Under the pieces are notes generated by a model. The model was not told where the DNA came from. It made no database searches and saw only the letters and a program-made list of their open reading frames with translations. Positions 1 through 10,839 of a stretch of DNA of 64,000 nucleotides are shown here, in pieces. Positions within the stretch are counted from its first letter, which is position 1. Each line of letters starts with the position of its first letter. Where the stretch lies: assembly GCF_014656195.1 (NCBI RefSeq), contig NZ_BNBY01000022.1:83128-147127 (forward strand), in the 5' to 3' direction. The position numbers and the translations under genes were made by a program. Origin of the DNA: Kitasatospora xanthocidica (GTDB lineage Bacteria; Actinomycetota; Actinomycetes; Streptomycetales; Streptomycetaceae).

Positions 1-2
1 AG

Positions 3-284
3 GCGCACCCGTGGCAGCAGCACGAGCTGTCCTTCGGTGAGGAGCGCTACTGGGCGCAGCTCACCGACGGCGGGGACGTGTTCTACGCGGATGCCGCGTT
101 GGACCGTCCGGTTCGCCGCGAGGTGGTCGTCCTGGTGGTCAACGGTGGAACGCCCGCCCGGGCCGCCAAGGCGTACGCCGAGGCGCTCGACCGGGCGACC
201 GCCCTGCTGCTGGTCTGCGGCGACGCCGGCCCGGCGACCGCGGTGGCGACCGGAGCCGCGCCCGCGCGCCCGGTCAAGGCCTGA
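3..284 (+). CDS. 3' end of a gene of unknown function (partial)
   Basis: An open frame enters from the left edge and ends at the TGA at 282-284, giving about 93 C-terminal residues. The visible part has a hydrophobic beta-like stretch (VVVLVV) followed by an Ala-rich helix and a second hydrophobic stretch (ALLLVCGDA). I do not recognise the family. A strong hairpin 27 bases after the stop suggests that this is the end of a transcription unit. The true start lies outside the window, so size and function cannot be judged. Confidence 0.6.
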   Translation, partial: AHPWQQHELSFGEERYWAQLTDGGDVFYADAALDRPVRREVVVLVVNGGTPARAAKAYAEALDRATALLLVCGDAGPATAVATGAAPARPVKA

Positions 285-310
285 CCCAGCCGTTCCCTCC
301 CGTTTCGTTC

Positions 311-340
311 CGGGCCCGGTGCCGTACGGTGCCGGGCCCG
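311..340 (+). terminator. Hairpin terminator after the partial gene
   Basis: CGGGCCCGG at 311-319 pairs with CCGGGCCCG at 332-340. Between them lies a further self-complementary CCGTACGG, so the whole can fold as one long stem. There is no U tract, which is usual for Streptomyces terminators. Confidence 0.6.
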
Positions 341-562
341 AAGTCCGTTCCCGCGGTGGGCGGTTGTCGTCCTGAACTCGTCCGGTGCCGGTGCCGGTGC
401 GAGTGTCGGAGTCGGTCCCGTGTCCGTCCCTCCGCCGTGCGGTCGAAACGACGAGGCACCGGGGCGCCGGGGCGGTCGGAGGGTCCGACCGTCGGCGCTC
501 CCGCGGTGCGCGCCGCCTGCCGGGTGTCCGCGGGGTGTCCGCCGAGTGTCCGCCCGGCCGGG

Positions 563-1279
563 TCAGCGCGTGCCGGTGCGGCGGGTCGGCTCGGTCGTCG
601 CGACCCGCGCGGGGATCCACGGCGGCTCGGACTGCGGGGAGCGCTGCGCCTCGCCGAGGTGCTCGGCCTGCTCCGCCGCCGGTCGGCGGGTGCGCTGGCC
701 GCGCGGTACGTCGAGGGACGAGCGCGGCGGCAGCTCCGTCACGGTGTGCACCGGCCCGTCCGCCCATGACCCCGCGTGCGGGTTGCGCCCGTTGCGCCCG
801 TCCCCGAGGACCTGCCAGCCCGCCGGGGTGAGTCCGATGTACGCCCCGCAGCGCATCCCGTGCAGTACGGACGCGTCCCGCAGTGCCCACATCCAGGCGC
901 CGTCCTGTTCCGTCCAGCCGGGCGCGCCGTCGCGGCAGCGCACCAGGACGGCCGTGCGGGTCGGCTCGGGCAGTCGCAGGTCGTGCGGGACGACCCGGCG
1001 CAGGTGCGCCAGCAGGGCGTTCCGGTGCTGCCAGCCGTCGGTGTCGTGCGGCCAGGGGGTGAAGGATGCCGAGGCGGCGAGGCGGTGGAGCGCGTCCAGG
1101 ACGGCGACCACGACGGTGCCCGGCTGGGGCAGGTGGCGCTGGTGCAGCTCCAGGACGAACTCGCGGGGGTCGCGCAGCAACGGGATCCCCGAGGCGGCCC
1201 AGGCCTCCAAGTCCAGCACCCGTCTGGGTACCGAGCTCCCGGAGAGGGGATGCTGACCTCGGTCGATGCCGTTGATCAC
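563..1279 (-). CDS. Conserved hypothetical protein, 238 aa
   Basis: The reading frame starts at GTG 1279 and is preceded by a strong AAGGAGG Shine-Dalgarno 3-4 bases upstream. It encodes 238 residues. The first 150 or so look like a folded domain with mixed hydrophobic and charged segments and several Trp. The last 60 are hydrophilic, rich in Arg, Pro, Ser and Thr, and probably disordered. No signal peptide, membrane segment or catalytic motif is visible and I do not recognise a family. The upstream strand carries another short frame with its own ribosome site (see 1290-1526), which may be a companion gene or an in-frame part broken by a shift. Confidence 0.6.
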   Translation of the reverse strand: MINGIDRGQHPLSGSSVPRRVLDLEAWAASGIPLLRDPREFVLELHQRHLPQPGTVVVAVLDALHRLAASASFTPWPHDTDGWQHRNALLAHLRRVVPHDLRLPEPTRTAVLVRCRDGAPGWTEQDGAWMWALRDASVLHGMRCGAYIGLTPAGWQVLGDGRNGRNPHAGSWADGPVHTVTELPPRSSLDVPRGQRTRRPAAEQAEHLGEAQRSPQSEPPWIPARVATTEPTRRTGTR

Positions 1280-1289
1280 GATCCTCCTT

Positions 1290-1526
1290 CCTGACCCGTG
1301 GGAAGACGGGTGCCCGGGTACGCCGAAAGGTGGGTCCGGCGGACCGAGTTTCGGGTACCCCCCAATTCTCGGGGCATCGGGGCCGGAGCGGCAACGATGA
1401 AATGATGAACGCCACCCGATAGCCCATGGTCTGCCGGATATGTTCCACCGTGGCCCGGGTGCCGCCGGGGTGCTGCCGGGCCTTGATCCACAACGCCCGA
1501 AGTGCGAGGTGAGCCGTCGTCGGCAC
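1290..1526 (-). CDS. Possible small upstream gene or frame-shifted 5' part
   Basis: A GTG at 1524-1526 follows AAAGGAG by a good spacing. It opens a frame whose first 40 residues look protein-like: an amphipathic start, then QHPGGTRATVEHIRQTMGYR. The frame then loses protein character around 1390 and stays open only because stops are rare at this GC content, so the end given here is nominal. It may be a short real gene, a leader, or a piece frame-shifted relative to the gene at 563-1279. No family is recognised. Nothing else is seen in 1280-1645 apart from the recQ terminator. Confidence 0.25.
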
Positions 1527-1607
1527 GGTGACCACTCCTTTCCGGGGTCCGTCAGCCGGTGTGATCGAAATCGCTCCGCTTGATCCTTTCTGTTAGGCCA
1601 TTCGAGT

Positions 1608-1635
1608 GAAGGCCGTTGGGCTCTCCACGGCCTTC
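1608..1635 (-). terminator. Terminator downstream of recQ
   Basis: GAAGGCCGT at 1608-1616 and ACGGCCTTC at 1627-1635 form a perfect 9-bp stem with a 10-base loop, 11 bases beyond the recQ stop codon on the minus strand. Confidence 0.65.
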
Positions 1636-1645
1636 TGCCGTTCTG

Positions 1646-3850
<2,205 letters not shown>

Positions 3851-4009
3851 GTAACCCCGTGCCGCCGACAAGCGGCGAATGCCGGGGAGGCGGACAAGGG
3901 GAAGACCGGGTGTATTTCATCCGCTGATCCGCTGAACGGCAGTCAAAATCGACTCGGTCGAGGGCGTGTCGCTTGCTCCGAATGAGCGAAGGAAAATCTG
4001 AGGCCGGAG

Positions 4010-4018
4010 TTATCCACA
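4010..4018 (+). promoter_or_regulatory. DnaA-box-like 9-mer
   Basis: TTATCCACA is an exact match to the classical E. coli DnaA box, in an unusually AT-rich patch between the divergent recQ and DUF4192 genes. Streptomyces oriC boxes usually read TTGTCCACA. Only one copy was noticed, so it is not an origin. Regulatory binding is possible but unproven. Confidence 0.3.
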
Positions 4019-4069
4019 GAAAAAAGTCGGTTTCGGCGCCGTTCGCGGATTGCGTCCACTCTTGCGGCC

Positions 4070-5641
4070 ATGAACGCGATGAACAACGAACACGTCATTC
4101 TGTCCCTCGGCCCGGCTTCCGAGCACCGGCCGGTCGTCATGCGCGGTCCGGCCGACATGGCCGAGCTGCTGCCCTACTTCCTGGGGTTCTACCCCGACGA
4201 CAGCATCGTCGCGGTCGGCCTCCACGGTCCCGATCTGCGCCAGGGCGGGGTGATCCGGGCGGACCTGCCGGACTCGCCCGCGCAGTGGCCGGCCGCCGCG
4301 GAGGAGACGGCCGCTCTGTTGGTCGCCCTCGCCGAGCGGCACGGCGCCCGACCGCTCCAGGTGCTCCTCTACCTCTGCCAGGATCCCGGCGCGCCGCACG
4401 CCCCGCCGGTGGTGGACGGCCTGCGGCCGCTGGCCGCCGACCTCAGGGCGGCCTTCGGACGCCGGGGCGTCGCGGTCAAGGAGTCGCTGTGCGTCTCCGA
4501 CGGCCGCTGGTGGTCCTTCCTCTGCCGCGGCACCGGGTGCTGCGACCAGGCGGGCAACCCGGTGCGGCGCGGCCCCGACCCGGGCCCGGCGGCCGCCGCC
4601 GCGACGGTCGCCGGCCTGGTGCCGCGCGGCAGCCGCAAGGCGATCCTCGGCGGGCTGGTCCCGATCGGCCCGCCGGAGGACGCCGCGCAGCGCGAGGCGC
4701 TCGTCCGGGCCGAGGCGGCCGTGGGCTCCTTCTCCCGGGAGCAGGGCATCGCGCTGCTCGACCAGGCGGTCGCCGAGTTCGCGGCCGGCGCCCGGGAGCT
4801 CGATCCGGACCGGACGGCCCGGCTGCTGCTCGCCCTGCGGGATCGGATCGTCCGGGACCGCGGCGTCGAGTACGCCCGGCCCGCCGAGCTGGCTCCCGCC
4901 GAGCGGCTCTGGCGCTTCCTCGCCCGGCGGGCCGTCCCGTCGTACGAGAGCTGTGCGGTGGCCCCGCTCACCCTGCTCGCCTGGGCCTCCTGGGTCGCGG
5001 GGGACACGGCGACGGCCAGGGTCGTGCTCGGCCACGTCCTGCGGCTCGACCCGGACTACCTGCTGGCCGAGCTGCTCTACGAGTCGCTCAACGACGGGAT
5101 GAGGCCCGGGGCGCTGCTGGCCGCGGTCGAGGCCCAGCGGCGGCGGCGCGAGCAGCACGCGTCCGGGTCGGCCCCGGACGGTGCCCCGCTACCGGCCGAT
5201 GACCCGTCGCCCTCCGACGGGGCGGCGCCCGCGGCCCCGGTGCCCTCGGTCACGGCATCCCCGACGCCGGTGGGTGAGGTCCCCGACGGGGGGCCCGGCC
5301 GGGCCTCCGGCGCCCGCCGACGCCGCCGGGGCGGCCGTCGGAAGGGCGCGCCCGCGGCACCGGCACCCGCCCCGGCCGACCCCGGGCCGGGCGGCATCCC
5401 GCGCCCGTCCGGTCCCGACGGGCCGGCGCCGGACGGTGGCGCCCCCGGTCCGGTCGCCCTGCTGCCCGCACCCGCCCGGGCCTCGGCCCCCGGGTGCGCC
5501 CGCCCGGCCGGCGAACGATCCGCCAGGGGCCTGCGGCTCGGCCGCGCGGCGGGGTGCGCGCCGGCCGCTCGCTCCGGAAGCGGCCTGCACCGGTGCCGCG
5601 GGGTCCGGCGGGCGGCGAGGGGAGGTCGCCGTGCCCACTGA
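4070..5641 (+). CDS. DUF4192 family protein
   Basis: The first 350 residues of this 523-residue protein match the actinobacterial DUF4192 family, which is cytoplasmic and of unknown function. The hallmark near the N-terminus is ELLPYFLGFYPDDSIVAVGL. Later, AERLWRFLARR and LLAWASWVAGDTATARVVLGHVLRLDPDYLLAELL form a helical, TPR-like end of the domain. Residues from about 360 on are Pro/Ala/Gly-rich with a basic RRRRRGGRRKG patch. The last 50 residues are Arg/Gly/Cys-rich and may reflect a frame change. The start could also be the ATG at 4079; neither has a clear ribosome site. It diverges from recQ and converges on the hydrolase gene. Confidence 0.8.
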   Translation: MNAMNNEHVILSLGPASEHRPVVMRGPADMAELLPYFLGFYPDDSIVAVGLHGPDLRQGGVIRADLPDSPAQWPAAAEETAALLVALAERHGARPLQVLLYLCQDPGAPHAPPVVDGLRPLAADLRAAFGRRGVAVKESLCVSDGRWWSFLCRGTGCCDQAGNPVRRGPDPGPAAAAATVAGLVPRGSRKAILGGLVPIGPPEDAAQREALVRAEAAVGSFSREQGIALLDQAVAEFAAGARELDPDRTARLLLALRDRIVRDRGVEYARPAELAPAERLWRFLARRAVPSYESCAVAPLTLLAWASWVAGDTATARVVLGHVLRLDPDYLLAELLYESLNDGMRPGALLAAVEAQRRRREQHASGSAPDGAPLPADDPSPSDGAAPAAPVPSVTASPTPVGEVPDGGPGRASGARRRRRGGRRKGAPAAPAPAPADPGPGGIPRPSGPDGPAPDGGAPGPVALLPAPARASAPGCARPAGERSARGLRLGRAAGCAPAARSGSGLHRCRGVRRAARGGRRAH

Positions 5642-5671
5642 ACCTCCCTCGCCGGACGGGGCGGTGGGCTG

Positions 5672-6985
5672 CTAGACCTCGCCGTGCGCCATCTTGATCA
5701 GGCGGTCCAGCACCTTGCCGCCGCTCACCCGCAGGCCGTCGTGCTCCCACTCGTTGGTGATCCAGGTCCGCAGGCCGCGCACCGCGCGGGCGGTCTCCAG
5801 CGAGTCGGCGGTGTCCACGTACATGTCGTCGTGGTACACCGCCGCCACGACCGGGACGCTGTTGGCGGCCAGCCGCGCCCGGTCGTACAGGTCCGGCCAG
5901 TCGGTGCGGGCGGCGAGCAGCTCCGCGGTCTCCTTCAGCGGGCGCAGCGCCGGATCGGTGTCGAACATCCAGGGGTAGATCATCTCCCCGGTGAACAGCA
6001 CCGGTGCGTCGGACCCGAGCGCGGCCCGGGCGTCGAACTGCGGGAACTCCTTGCGGAGCCGCTCGGCCGACCAGGCGGTGCCGCCCTGGTCCACCGACCG
6101 CTGGCCGTAGATCGACTCGTGCAGCACCGCGTACAGCGGGCCGCCCGCGAAGGAGAGCTGGGCCTGGGCGCCGGCCAGGAAGGTGTCGGAGAGCTCGGGC
6201 CCGGCCGCGCCCTCCACCCAGGCCTCCTCCAGCAGGTAGTGCAGGACACCGGAGCCGCTGCCGCCGCCGAGCAGCATTCCGAGGGCCTGGAACGCCTCGA
6301 CGGTGAGCACCCCGCCGTCCGGCAGGGCGGCGGGGGAGTGGGCGAGGTGCGCGGCGATCCGCCGCACCGCCTCGACGTCCTGCGGGAACCGGGCGTAGTG
6401 GTTCTCGTTCTTGCTGACCACGCGCGGGTAGGCGGCGCGGTAGACGTCGTCGGCCGAGCTGCCGAGGCCGGCCAGCCCGCCGGTGATGAAGGCCTCGGTC
6501 AGGCCCTCAGGAGCGATGGAGAGGTAGGTGAGGGTGCAGAAGCCGCCGAAGCTCTGGCCGAGGACGCTCCAGCGCCGATCGGCGCCGAGCAGCCGGACGC
6601 GGATCAGCTCGGCGTCCCGGACGATCGAGTCCGCGCGGAAGTGGGCCAGGTAGTCCGCCTGCTCCTGCGGGCCGCCGCGCCGGACGAGGGTCTGCCGGGT
6701 CGCGGGCGTGGACCGCCCGGTGCCGCGCTGGTCGAGCAGGAGGACCCGGTAGTCGTCCAGGGCGCGCTCCAGCCAGGCGTCCCGGCCGAGCGGGCGGGCG
6801 GCCTTGCCGCCGGGCCCGCCCTGGAGGAAGAGCAGCCAGGGCAGGTCGTCCCGCTCACGACCGGCGGCCACCACCTCGCGGGCGTACACCTCGATCTGCT
6901 CGCCCTGCGGGGCCGCGTGGTCGAGGGGTACCTGGAAGGCGTGGTCGGTCGTGACAATCCCGGGCAGCCGGCTGATGGTGGACAT
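5672..6985 (-). CDS. Alpha/beta hydrolase, proline iminopeptidase-like (S33)
   Basis: This 437-residue enzyme is probably cytoplasmic (no signal peptide) and releases N-terminal residues, often proline, from peptides, or hydrolyses related amides. Motifs are the oxyanion loop LQGGPGG (54-60), DQRGTGRS (85-92) and the nucleophile elbow GQSFGG with Ser145. A C-terminal Asp/His pair is likely within DMYVDTADSLETA and NEWEHDGLR. GAGGAG lies 4 bases before the ATG at 6985, so this start is well supported. It is a single-gene unit convergent with the DUF4192 gene. The exact substrate cannot be told from sequence. Confidence 0.85.
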   Translation of the reverse strand: MSTISRLPGIVTTDHAFQVPLDHAAPQGEQIEVYAREVVAAGRERDDLPWLLFLQGGPGGKAARPLGRDAWLERALDDYRVLLLDQRGTGRSTPATRQTLVRRGGPQEQADYLAHFRADSIVRDAELIRVRLLGADRRWSVLGQSFGGFCTLTYLSIAPEGLTEAFITGGLAGLGSSADDVYRAAYPRVVSKNENHYARFPQDVEAVRRIAAHLAHSPAALPDGGVLTVEAFQALGMLLGGGSGSGVLHYLLEEAWVEGAAGPELSDTFLAGAQAQLSFAGGPLYAVLHESIYGQRSVDQGGTAWSAERLRKEFPQFDARAALGSDAPVLFTGEMIYPWMFDTDPALRPLKETAELLAARTDWPDLYDRARLAANSVPVVAAVYHDDMYVDTADSLETARAVRGLRTWITNEWEHDGLRVSGGKVLDRLIKMAHGEV

Positions 6986-7751
6986 GCAACTCCTCGGTCT
7001 CTGCTGGTCACAGCGCTGGCGTCGCGGTTCACGGGGTCACCGGGTGCGGGGCCGCGACCCCCGCACCGTATCCTGGCGGCGGTCGAGCGCCGGTTCGACC
7101 GTCCCCGCCGATCCGAGCGGGCGGCCGGCACCGGCCGGAGCCGCCACGAGCCGCCACGAGCCGCCACGAGCCGCACCGACGGCAGTCGGGGAAGCCGGAT
7201 CCGGGCCCGGGTCGCGGGCGACGACGGGCCCGCGGCGAGGCCGTGGTGACACTCCGGCGGAAGCGGCACGACCGCCCCGACGGGGCCGGTCCCGACCAGC
7301 GGCGGCCACGGCGGGGCGTGACCTGGCGGCGGTGCGCGGCGTTCACCCCGGGGGCCCTGCGCCCGGACGGACTCCGACCGGCGGCGCGGCACCCGGCCGC
7401 CCCGGGCACCGACGGCGGCCCGGCCACACGCGGCACCGGGGCCCGGTCGCCACGAGCGGCCAGCCGGTCCGGAGGACGCGGCCCACGGGGCGGGGCGTCA
7501 CCGGTGGTCCGGGACACCGGGCCCGACGGTGTGCCGGGTACGGCGCCCGGGCCCGACGCGAAGGCACGGCGGTACCGGTTCCGGCCCGGTACCGAGCACC
7601 GCTTGGCACGGCCCGGCACCGGGTACGGCCAGACACGGCACATCCGCCGACGGGGAACCCCGCCGGCCCGGCACCATCAGCACGCGATCGAGCATGCTCG
7701 CGGCCCACCGGCCTGACCCGGCCACCGGACCGCCGAGGGGAGGAGAGTCCG
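6986..7751. other. Long intergenic region with a short tandem repeat, no gene seen
   Basis: These 766 bases separate two divergently read genes. All frames here give low-complexity, Arg/Pro/Gly-rich translations with no start context, so I call no gene. A 10-bp tandem repeat, CCACGAGCCG and variants, runs through about 7139-7178. From 7520 to 7640 there are many partial copies of GGTACCGG- and GGCACCGGG-type words that could fold. The region probably holds promoters for both neighbours, but no clear -35/-10 pair was found. Confidence 0.5.
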
Positions 7752-9884
7752 GTGACCGCCATGAGGCCACCACAGGCCATGCCGGCCGAGAGCGTGGTCG
7801 GCGCGCCGAGACCGGTCGGGCGTTCCGACCAGGTCCCGCCGACCGGCCCCGGGGGCGCACCCGTCGGCCCGGGTCGGCCCGCGGCCCCGCCGCGCCCGCA
7901 GCCACCCGCCGTCCACCACGCGGTGATCTGCGTCAACGCCCCGGCGATGGCCGCCTCCGGCCCCGACGGCCAGCTGCGCGGCCACGGCCTGCACGGCTTC
8001 TACCGCAACGGCGTCCGGGCGCTCGCCCGGATGGAGCTGCGACTGGGCGGCATGGAGCCGCTGCCGCTCCAGGGCGCGCTGACCAGCACCGCGCAGGCCC
8101 GCTTCCTCGGCGCCGTCCGCCTCCCCGGCGACCTCGACCCGGACCCGGCGCTCACCGTGGAGCGGCTGCGCCACGCGGACGGCGTGGAGACGGTCGTCGT
8201 GCGCAACACCGGCGCCCGACCCGCCCGGCTGCCGCTGGAGATCGCCGTCGGCACGGACCTCGGCCCGGTCGCCGAGATCGCCGCCGGGCACCGCCCGCCC
8301 GACCTGCCGGGGCAGGTGCAGTCCGCCGGGCTGCGCTGGTCGGGCCCGGTGCACAGCGCCGTAGTGAGCGCCAAGCCCTCCCCGCACGCCGTCCTGGCCG
8401 GCGCCGGGGTGCTCCGCTGGGACCTGGAGGTCCAGCCCGGCGCCCGCTGGTCGGTCGAGCTGCGCACCGAGCTGGAGAGCGCGGCCACCGGTCCCCGCCC
8501 GCCCGGTGGCCGCGGCACCGGCGTGCCGCTGCCCTGGTCCGAGCCCGATGTCCGCAGCGACGACTCCCGGGCCGCCCCGCTGGTCTCCCGCTCCCTGGAC
8601 GCCCTCGGCGGGCTGCTGTTCGCCGACCCGGACCGGCCGACCGATCTCTACCCGGCCTCCGGCGCGCCCTGGCGCTTCGGCCTCGCCCCGGCCGATGCGC
8701 TCTGGGCGGCCCGGCTCACCCTCCCGCTCGGCACCCGGCTGGCCGCCGGCACCCTCCGGGCGCTGGCCCGCCGTCAGCAGCTCGCCCCCGCCCCGGGCCG
8801 CACCGAGGGCTTGCTGCCCGGCGCCCTGCGGCACGGCGGCCCGGAGCTGCCGCCCACCTGCACCGCCACCGAGGCCACCCTGCTGTTCGTCACGGTGCTG
8901 GCGGAAGCCTGGCGCTGGGGCCTGCCCCGGGCGGAGGTCGCCGAGCTGCTCCCCGCCGCCGAACGGGCCTTGGCCGCCCTGCACGAGGGCCTGGCCGACG
9001 GCTTCGTCATCGACCTGAGCCGCCCCGCCGAGGAGCGCTCCGCCCACCCGGCGGCCGCCCGCGCCGAAGTCCAGGCGCAGGCCCATCGGGCCGCCCTGCA
9101 CGGCGCCGAACTGCTGGAGGCCTTCGGCCGTCCGGGCGCCGACGGCTGGCGCAGCTGGGCCGCCGAGCTGCGCGGCCGCTTCCGCGAGCGGTTCTGGATC
9201 GACGACCTCTCCGGGGGCCGTCCGGCCGCCGGGCTGGCTCCGGGCGGCCAGCCGCTGCCCGCCGTCGCCTCCTCCCTGGTGCACCTGCTGGACACCGGGC
9301 TCGCCGCCGACGGCGAACGGCACGAGAGCCTGCTGGACCGCGAGCAGACGCGGCTGCTCGCCCAGCGCCTGGTCGCGCCGGAGCTGGACAGCGGCTGGGG
9401 CCTGCGCACCCTCAGCGCCAAGTCCCCCCGCTTCAACCCGCTGGGCCACCGCGGCGGCGCGGTGCGGGTCCACGAGACGGCGCTGGCGATCGCGGGGCTG
9501 GCCGAGGCCGGCCACGAGAACGAGGCCGGCGCCCTGCTGGAGGGCCTGCTCGCCGCGGCCGCCCACTTCGAGGGGCGGCTGCCGGAGATGTACGCGGGGG
9601 AGCAGCGCACCCCGGGCTGCCAGCCCGTGCCGCACCCGGCCGCCTGCCGCCCGGCGGCGGTCTCCGCGGCCGGTGCCGTGCACGCGGTGTTCGCGCTGGC
9701 CGGGGTCCGGCCCGACGTGCCGGGAGGCCGGGTCCTGGTCCGCCCGGCCAGCACCGCCCCGCTCGGCGAGCTGGAGCTGACCGGACTGCGGGTGGCGGGC
9801 GAGCCCTTCTCGGTCCGGGTGAGCCGGATCGGGGTGGCGATGGTCGAGGAGGCGCCTGCGGCCCTGCAACTCGTCGCCCGCTGA
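7752..9884 (+). CDS. Glycogen-debranching-enzyme-like protein (GDE N-terminal domain plus glucosidase-like domain)
   Basis: The product has 710 residues. After a Pro-rich 55-residue leader comes a beta-rich domain typical of bacterial amylo-alpha-1,6-glucosidase-like proteins (ALTSTAQARFLGAVRLP and VETVVVRNTG). An (alpha/alpha)6-type catalytic-like region follows, with APWRFGLAPADALWAARLTLPLGTRLAAGT, LDSGWGLRTLSAKSPRFNPLGHRGGAVRVHE and a final CQPVPHPAACRPAAVSAAG segment. This is consistent with glycan or trehalose-like sugar metabolism in the cytoplasm. The start is the GTG at 7752, six bases after AGGAG (7741-7745). Frames extending further upstream are read-through. The substrate is uncertain. 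Confidence 0.8.
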   Translation: MTAMRPPQAMPAESVVGAPRPVGRSDQVPPTGPGGAPVGPGRPAAPPRPQPPAVHHAVICVNAPAMAASGPDGQLRGHGLHGFYRNGVRALARMELRLGGMEPLPLQGALTSTAQARFLGAVRLPGDLDPDPALTVERLRHADGVETVVVRNTGARPARLPLEIAVGTDLGPVAEIAAGHRPPDLPGQVQSAGLRWSGPVHSAVVSAKPSPHAVLAGAGVLRWDLEVQPGARWSVELRTELESAATGPRPPGGRGTGVPLPWSEPDVRSDDSRAAPLVSRSLDALGGLLFADPDRPTDLYPASGAPWRFGLAPADALWAARLTLPLGTRLAAGTLRALARRQQLAPAPGRTEGLLPGALRHGGPELPPTCTATEATLLFVTVLAEAWRWGLPRAEVAELLPAAERALAALHEGLADGFVIDLSRPAEERSAHPAAARAEVQAQAHRAALHGAELLEAFGRPGADGWRSWAAELRGRFRERFWIDDLSGGRPAAGLAPGGQPLPAVASSLVHLLDTGLAADGERHESLLDREQTRLLAQRLVAPELDSGWGLRTLSAKSPRFNPLGHRGGAVRVHETALAIAGLAEAGHENEAGALLEGLLAAAAHFEGRLPEMYAGEQRTPGCQPVPHPAACRPAAVSAAGAVHAVFALAGVRPDVPGGRVLVRPASTAPLGELELTGLRVAGEPFSVRVSRIGVAMVEEAPAALQLVAR

Positions 9885-9976
9885 GCCGCCTGAGCTGCCC
9901 GGCCGCCCGCTGAGCCGCCTGCGGCGCCTGCCGGGCGACCGGCGCCGCTCCGCGGACACCGGCCCGAGAGGCCCGG

Positions 9977-10006
9977 CCCGCCCGTGCGCGAACCGTTCCG
10001 GGCGGG
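9977..10006 (+). terminator. Probable terminator after the debranching-like gene
   Basis: CCCGCCCG at 9977-9984 pairs with CGGGCGGG at 9999-10006 over a 14-base loop, between two genes read in the same direction. Confidence 0.5.
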
Positions 10007-10050
10007 CGGGCCCGCCGGTCTCACGCGGTCCGTGTGCAAGGCCTGTGCTT

Positions 10051-10073
10051 ATCGTCAGAGAGACGACTATGAT
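10051..10073 (+). promoter_or_regulatory. Operator-like inverted repeat and -10 element before the Nudix regulator
   Basis: ATCGTC at 10051-10056 and GACGAC at 10062-10067 form a near-perfect inverted repeat (one mismatch, 5-base spacer). Directly after it, TATGAT at 10068-10073 matches the TAnnnT -10 consensus and lies 7 bases before the ATG. No Shine-Dalgarno is present, so the mRNA is probably leaderless. The dyad sits where a repressor would block the promoter, consistent with autoregulation. Confidence 0.45.
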
Positions 10074-10080
10074 CGGCGCC

Positions 10081-10839
10081 ATGTCGCGTTACGATCCGTC
10101 GGCCTTCCCCCCGTTCGCAGTCACGGTTGACCTGGTGGTGCTGACGGTGCGCGACCACTCGCTCTGCGCCCTGCTGGTCAGACGAGGCGAGCCACCCTTC
10201 CAGGGGTACTGGGCCCTGCCCGGTGGCTTCGTCCGCCCGGACGAGGGCCTGGCCGAGGCCGCCTCGCGGGAGCTGGCCGAGGAGACCGGTCTGCGCGCGC
10301 ACTCGGCACCGGGCCACGAGGCGGTCGGGCCCGGTGCGGCCGGAGCCCACTTGGAGCAGCTCGCCACCTACGGCCATCCGCAGCGCGACCCCCGGATGCG
10401 GGTGGTCAGCGTCGCCTACCTCGTGCTCGCCCCCGACCTGCCGACGCCCCGGGCCGGCGGCGACGCCAGCAGCGCCCGCTGGGCCCCGGTCGGCGAGCTC
10501 CTCGGCGACAACCCGGTGGACGGCGTGCCGCTCGCCTTCGACCACGGGCTGATCCTCGCCGACGGAGTGGAGCGCGCCCGCTCCAAGATCGAGTACTCCT
10601 CCCTCGCGACCGCCTTCTGCCCGACCGAGTTCACCGTCGGCGAGCTGCGCCGGGTCTACGAGGCGGTCTGGGGCGTGGTGCTGGACCCGCGGAACTTCCA
10701 CCGCAAGGTCACCGGCACCCCCGGCTTCCTGCTGCCCTCCGGCGGCACGACGACCCGCCAGGGCGGCCGCCCGGCCCAGCTGTTCACCGCCGGTGGCGCG
10801 ACCGTTCTCAACCCGCCCATGCTCCGCCCGGAGTCCTGA
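10081..10839 (+). CDS. Nudix hydrolase with C-terminal winged helix (NrtR-like)
   Basis: The 252-residue product has an N-terminal Nudix domain with a complete Nudix box (GX5EX7RELXEEXGL, about residues 49-71). A C-terminal winged-helix region follows (EYSSLATAFCPTEFTVGELRRVYEAVWG and LDPRNFHRKV). This is the NrtR architecture: proteins that bind ADP-ribose-type ligands and repress NAD-metabolism or sugar genes. Because the Nudix residues are intact, it may also hydrolyse a nucleotide sugar. The ATG at 10081 was chosen because it follows a -10-like TATGAT by 7 bases and fits a leaderless start; a longer frame begins at 10045. No NAD gene is adjacent, so the regulon is unknown. Confidence 0.85.
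   Translation: MSRYDPSAFPPFAVTVDLVVLTVRDHSLCALLVRRGEPPFQGYWALPGGFVRPDEGLAEAASRELAEETGLRAHSAPGHEAVGPGAAGAHLEQLATYGHPQRDPRMRVVSVAYLVLAPDLPTPRAGGDASSARWAPVGELLGDNPVDGVPLAFDHGLILADGVERARSKIEYSSLATAFCPTEFTVGELRRVYEAVWGVVLDPRNFHRKVTGTPGFLLPSGGTTTRQGGRPAQLFTAGGATVLNPPMLRPES

Noticed and set aside
4010..4018. A replication origin at the DnaA box
   Set aside because: Only one box was seen, and dnaA, dnaN and rpmH are not nearby.
7029..7716. Several frames of 100-200 codons in the long gap before the debranching-like gene
   Set aside because: All are Arg/Pro/Gly-rich with no ribosome site and mirror each other on both strands, as expected for non-coding high-GC DNA.
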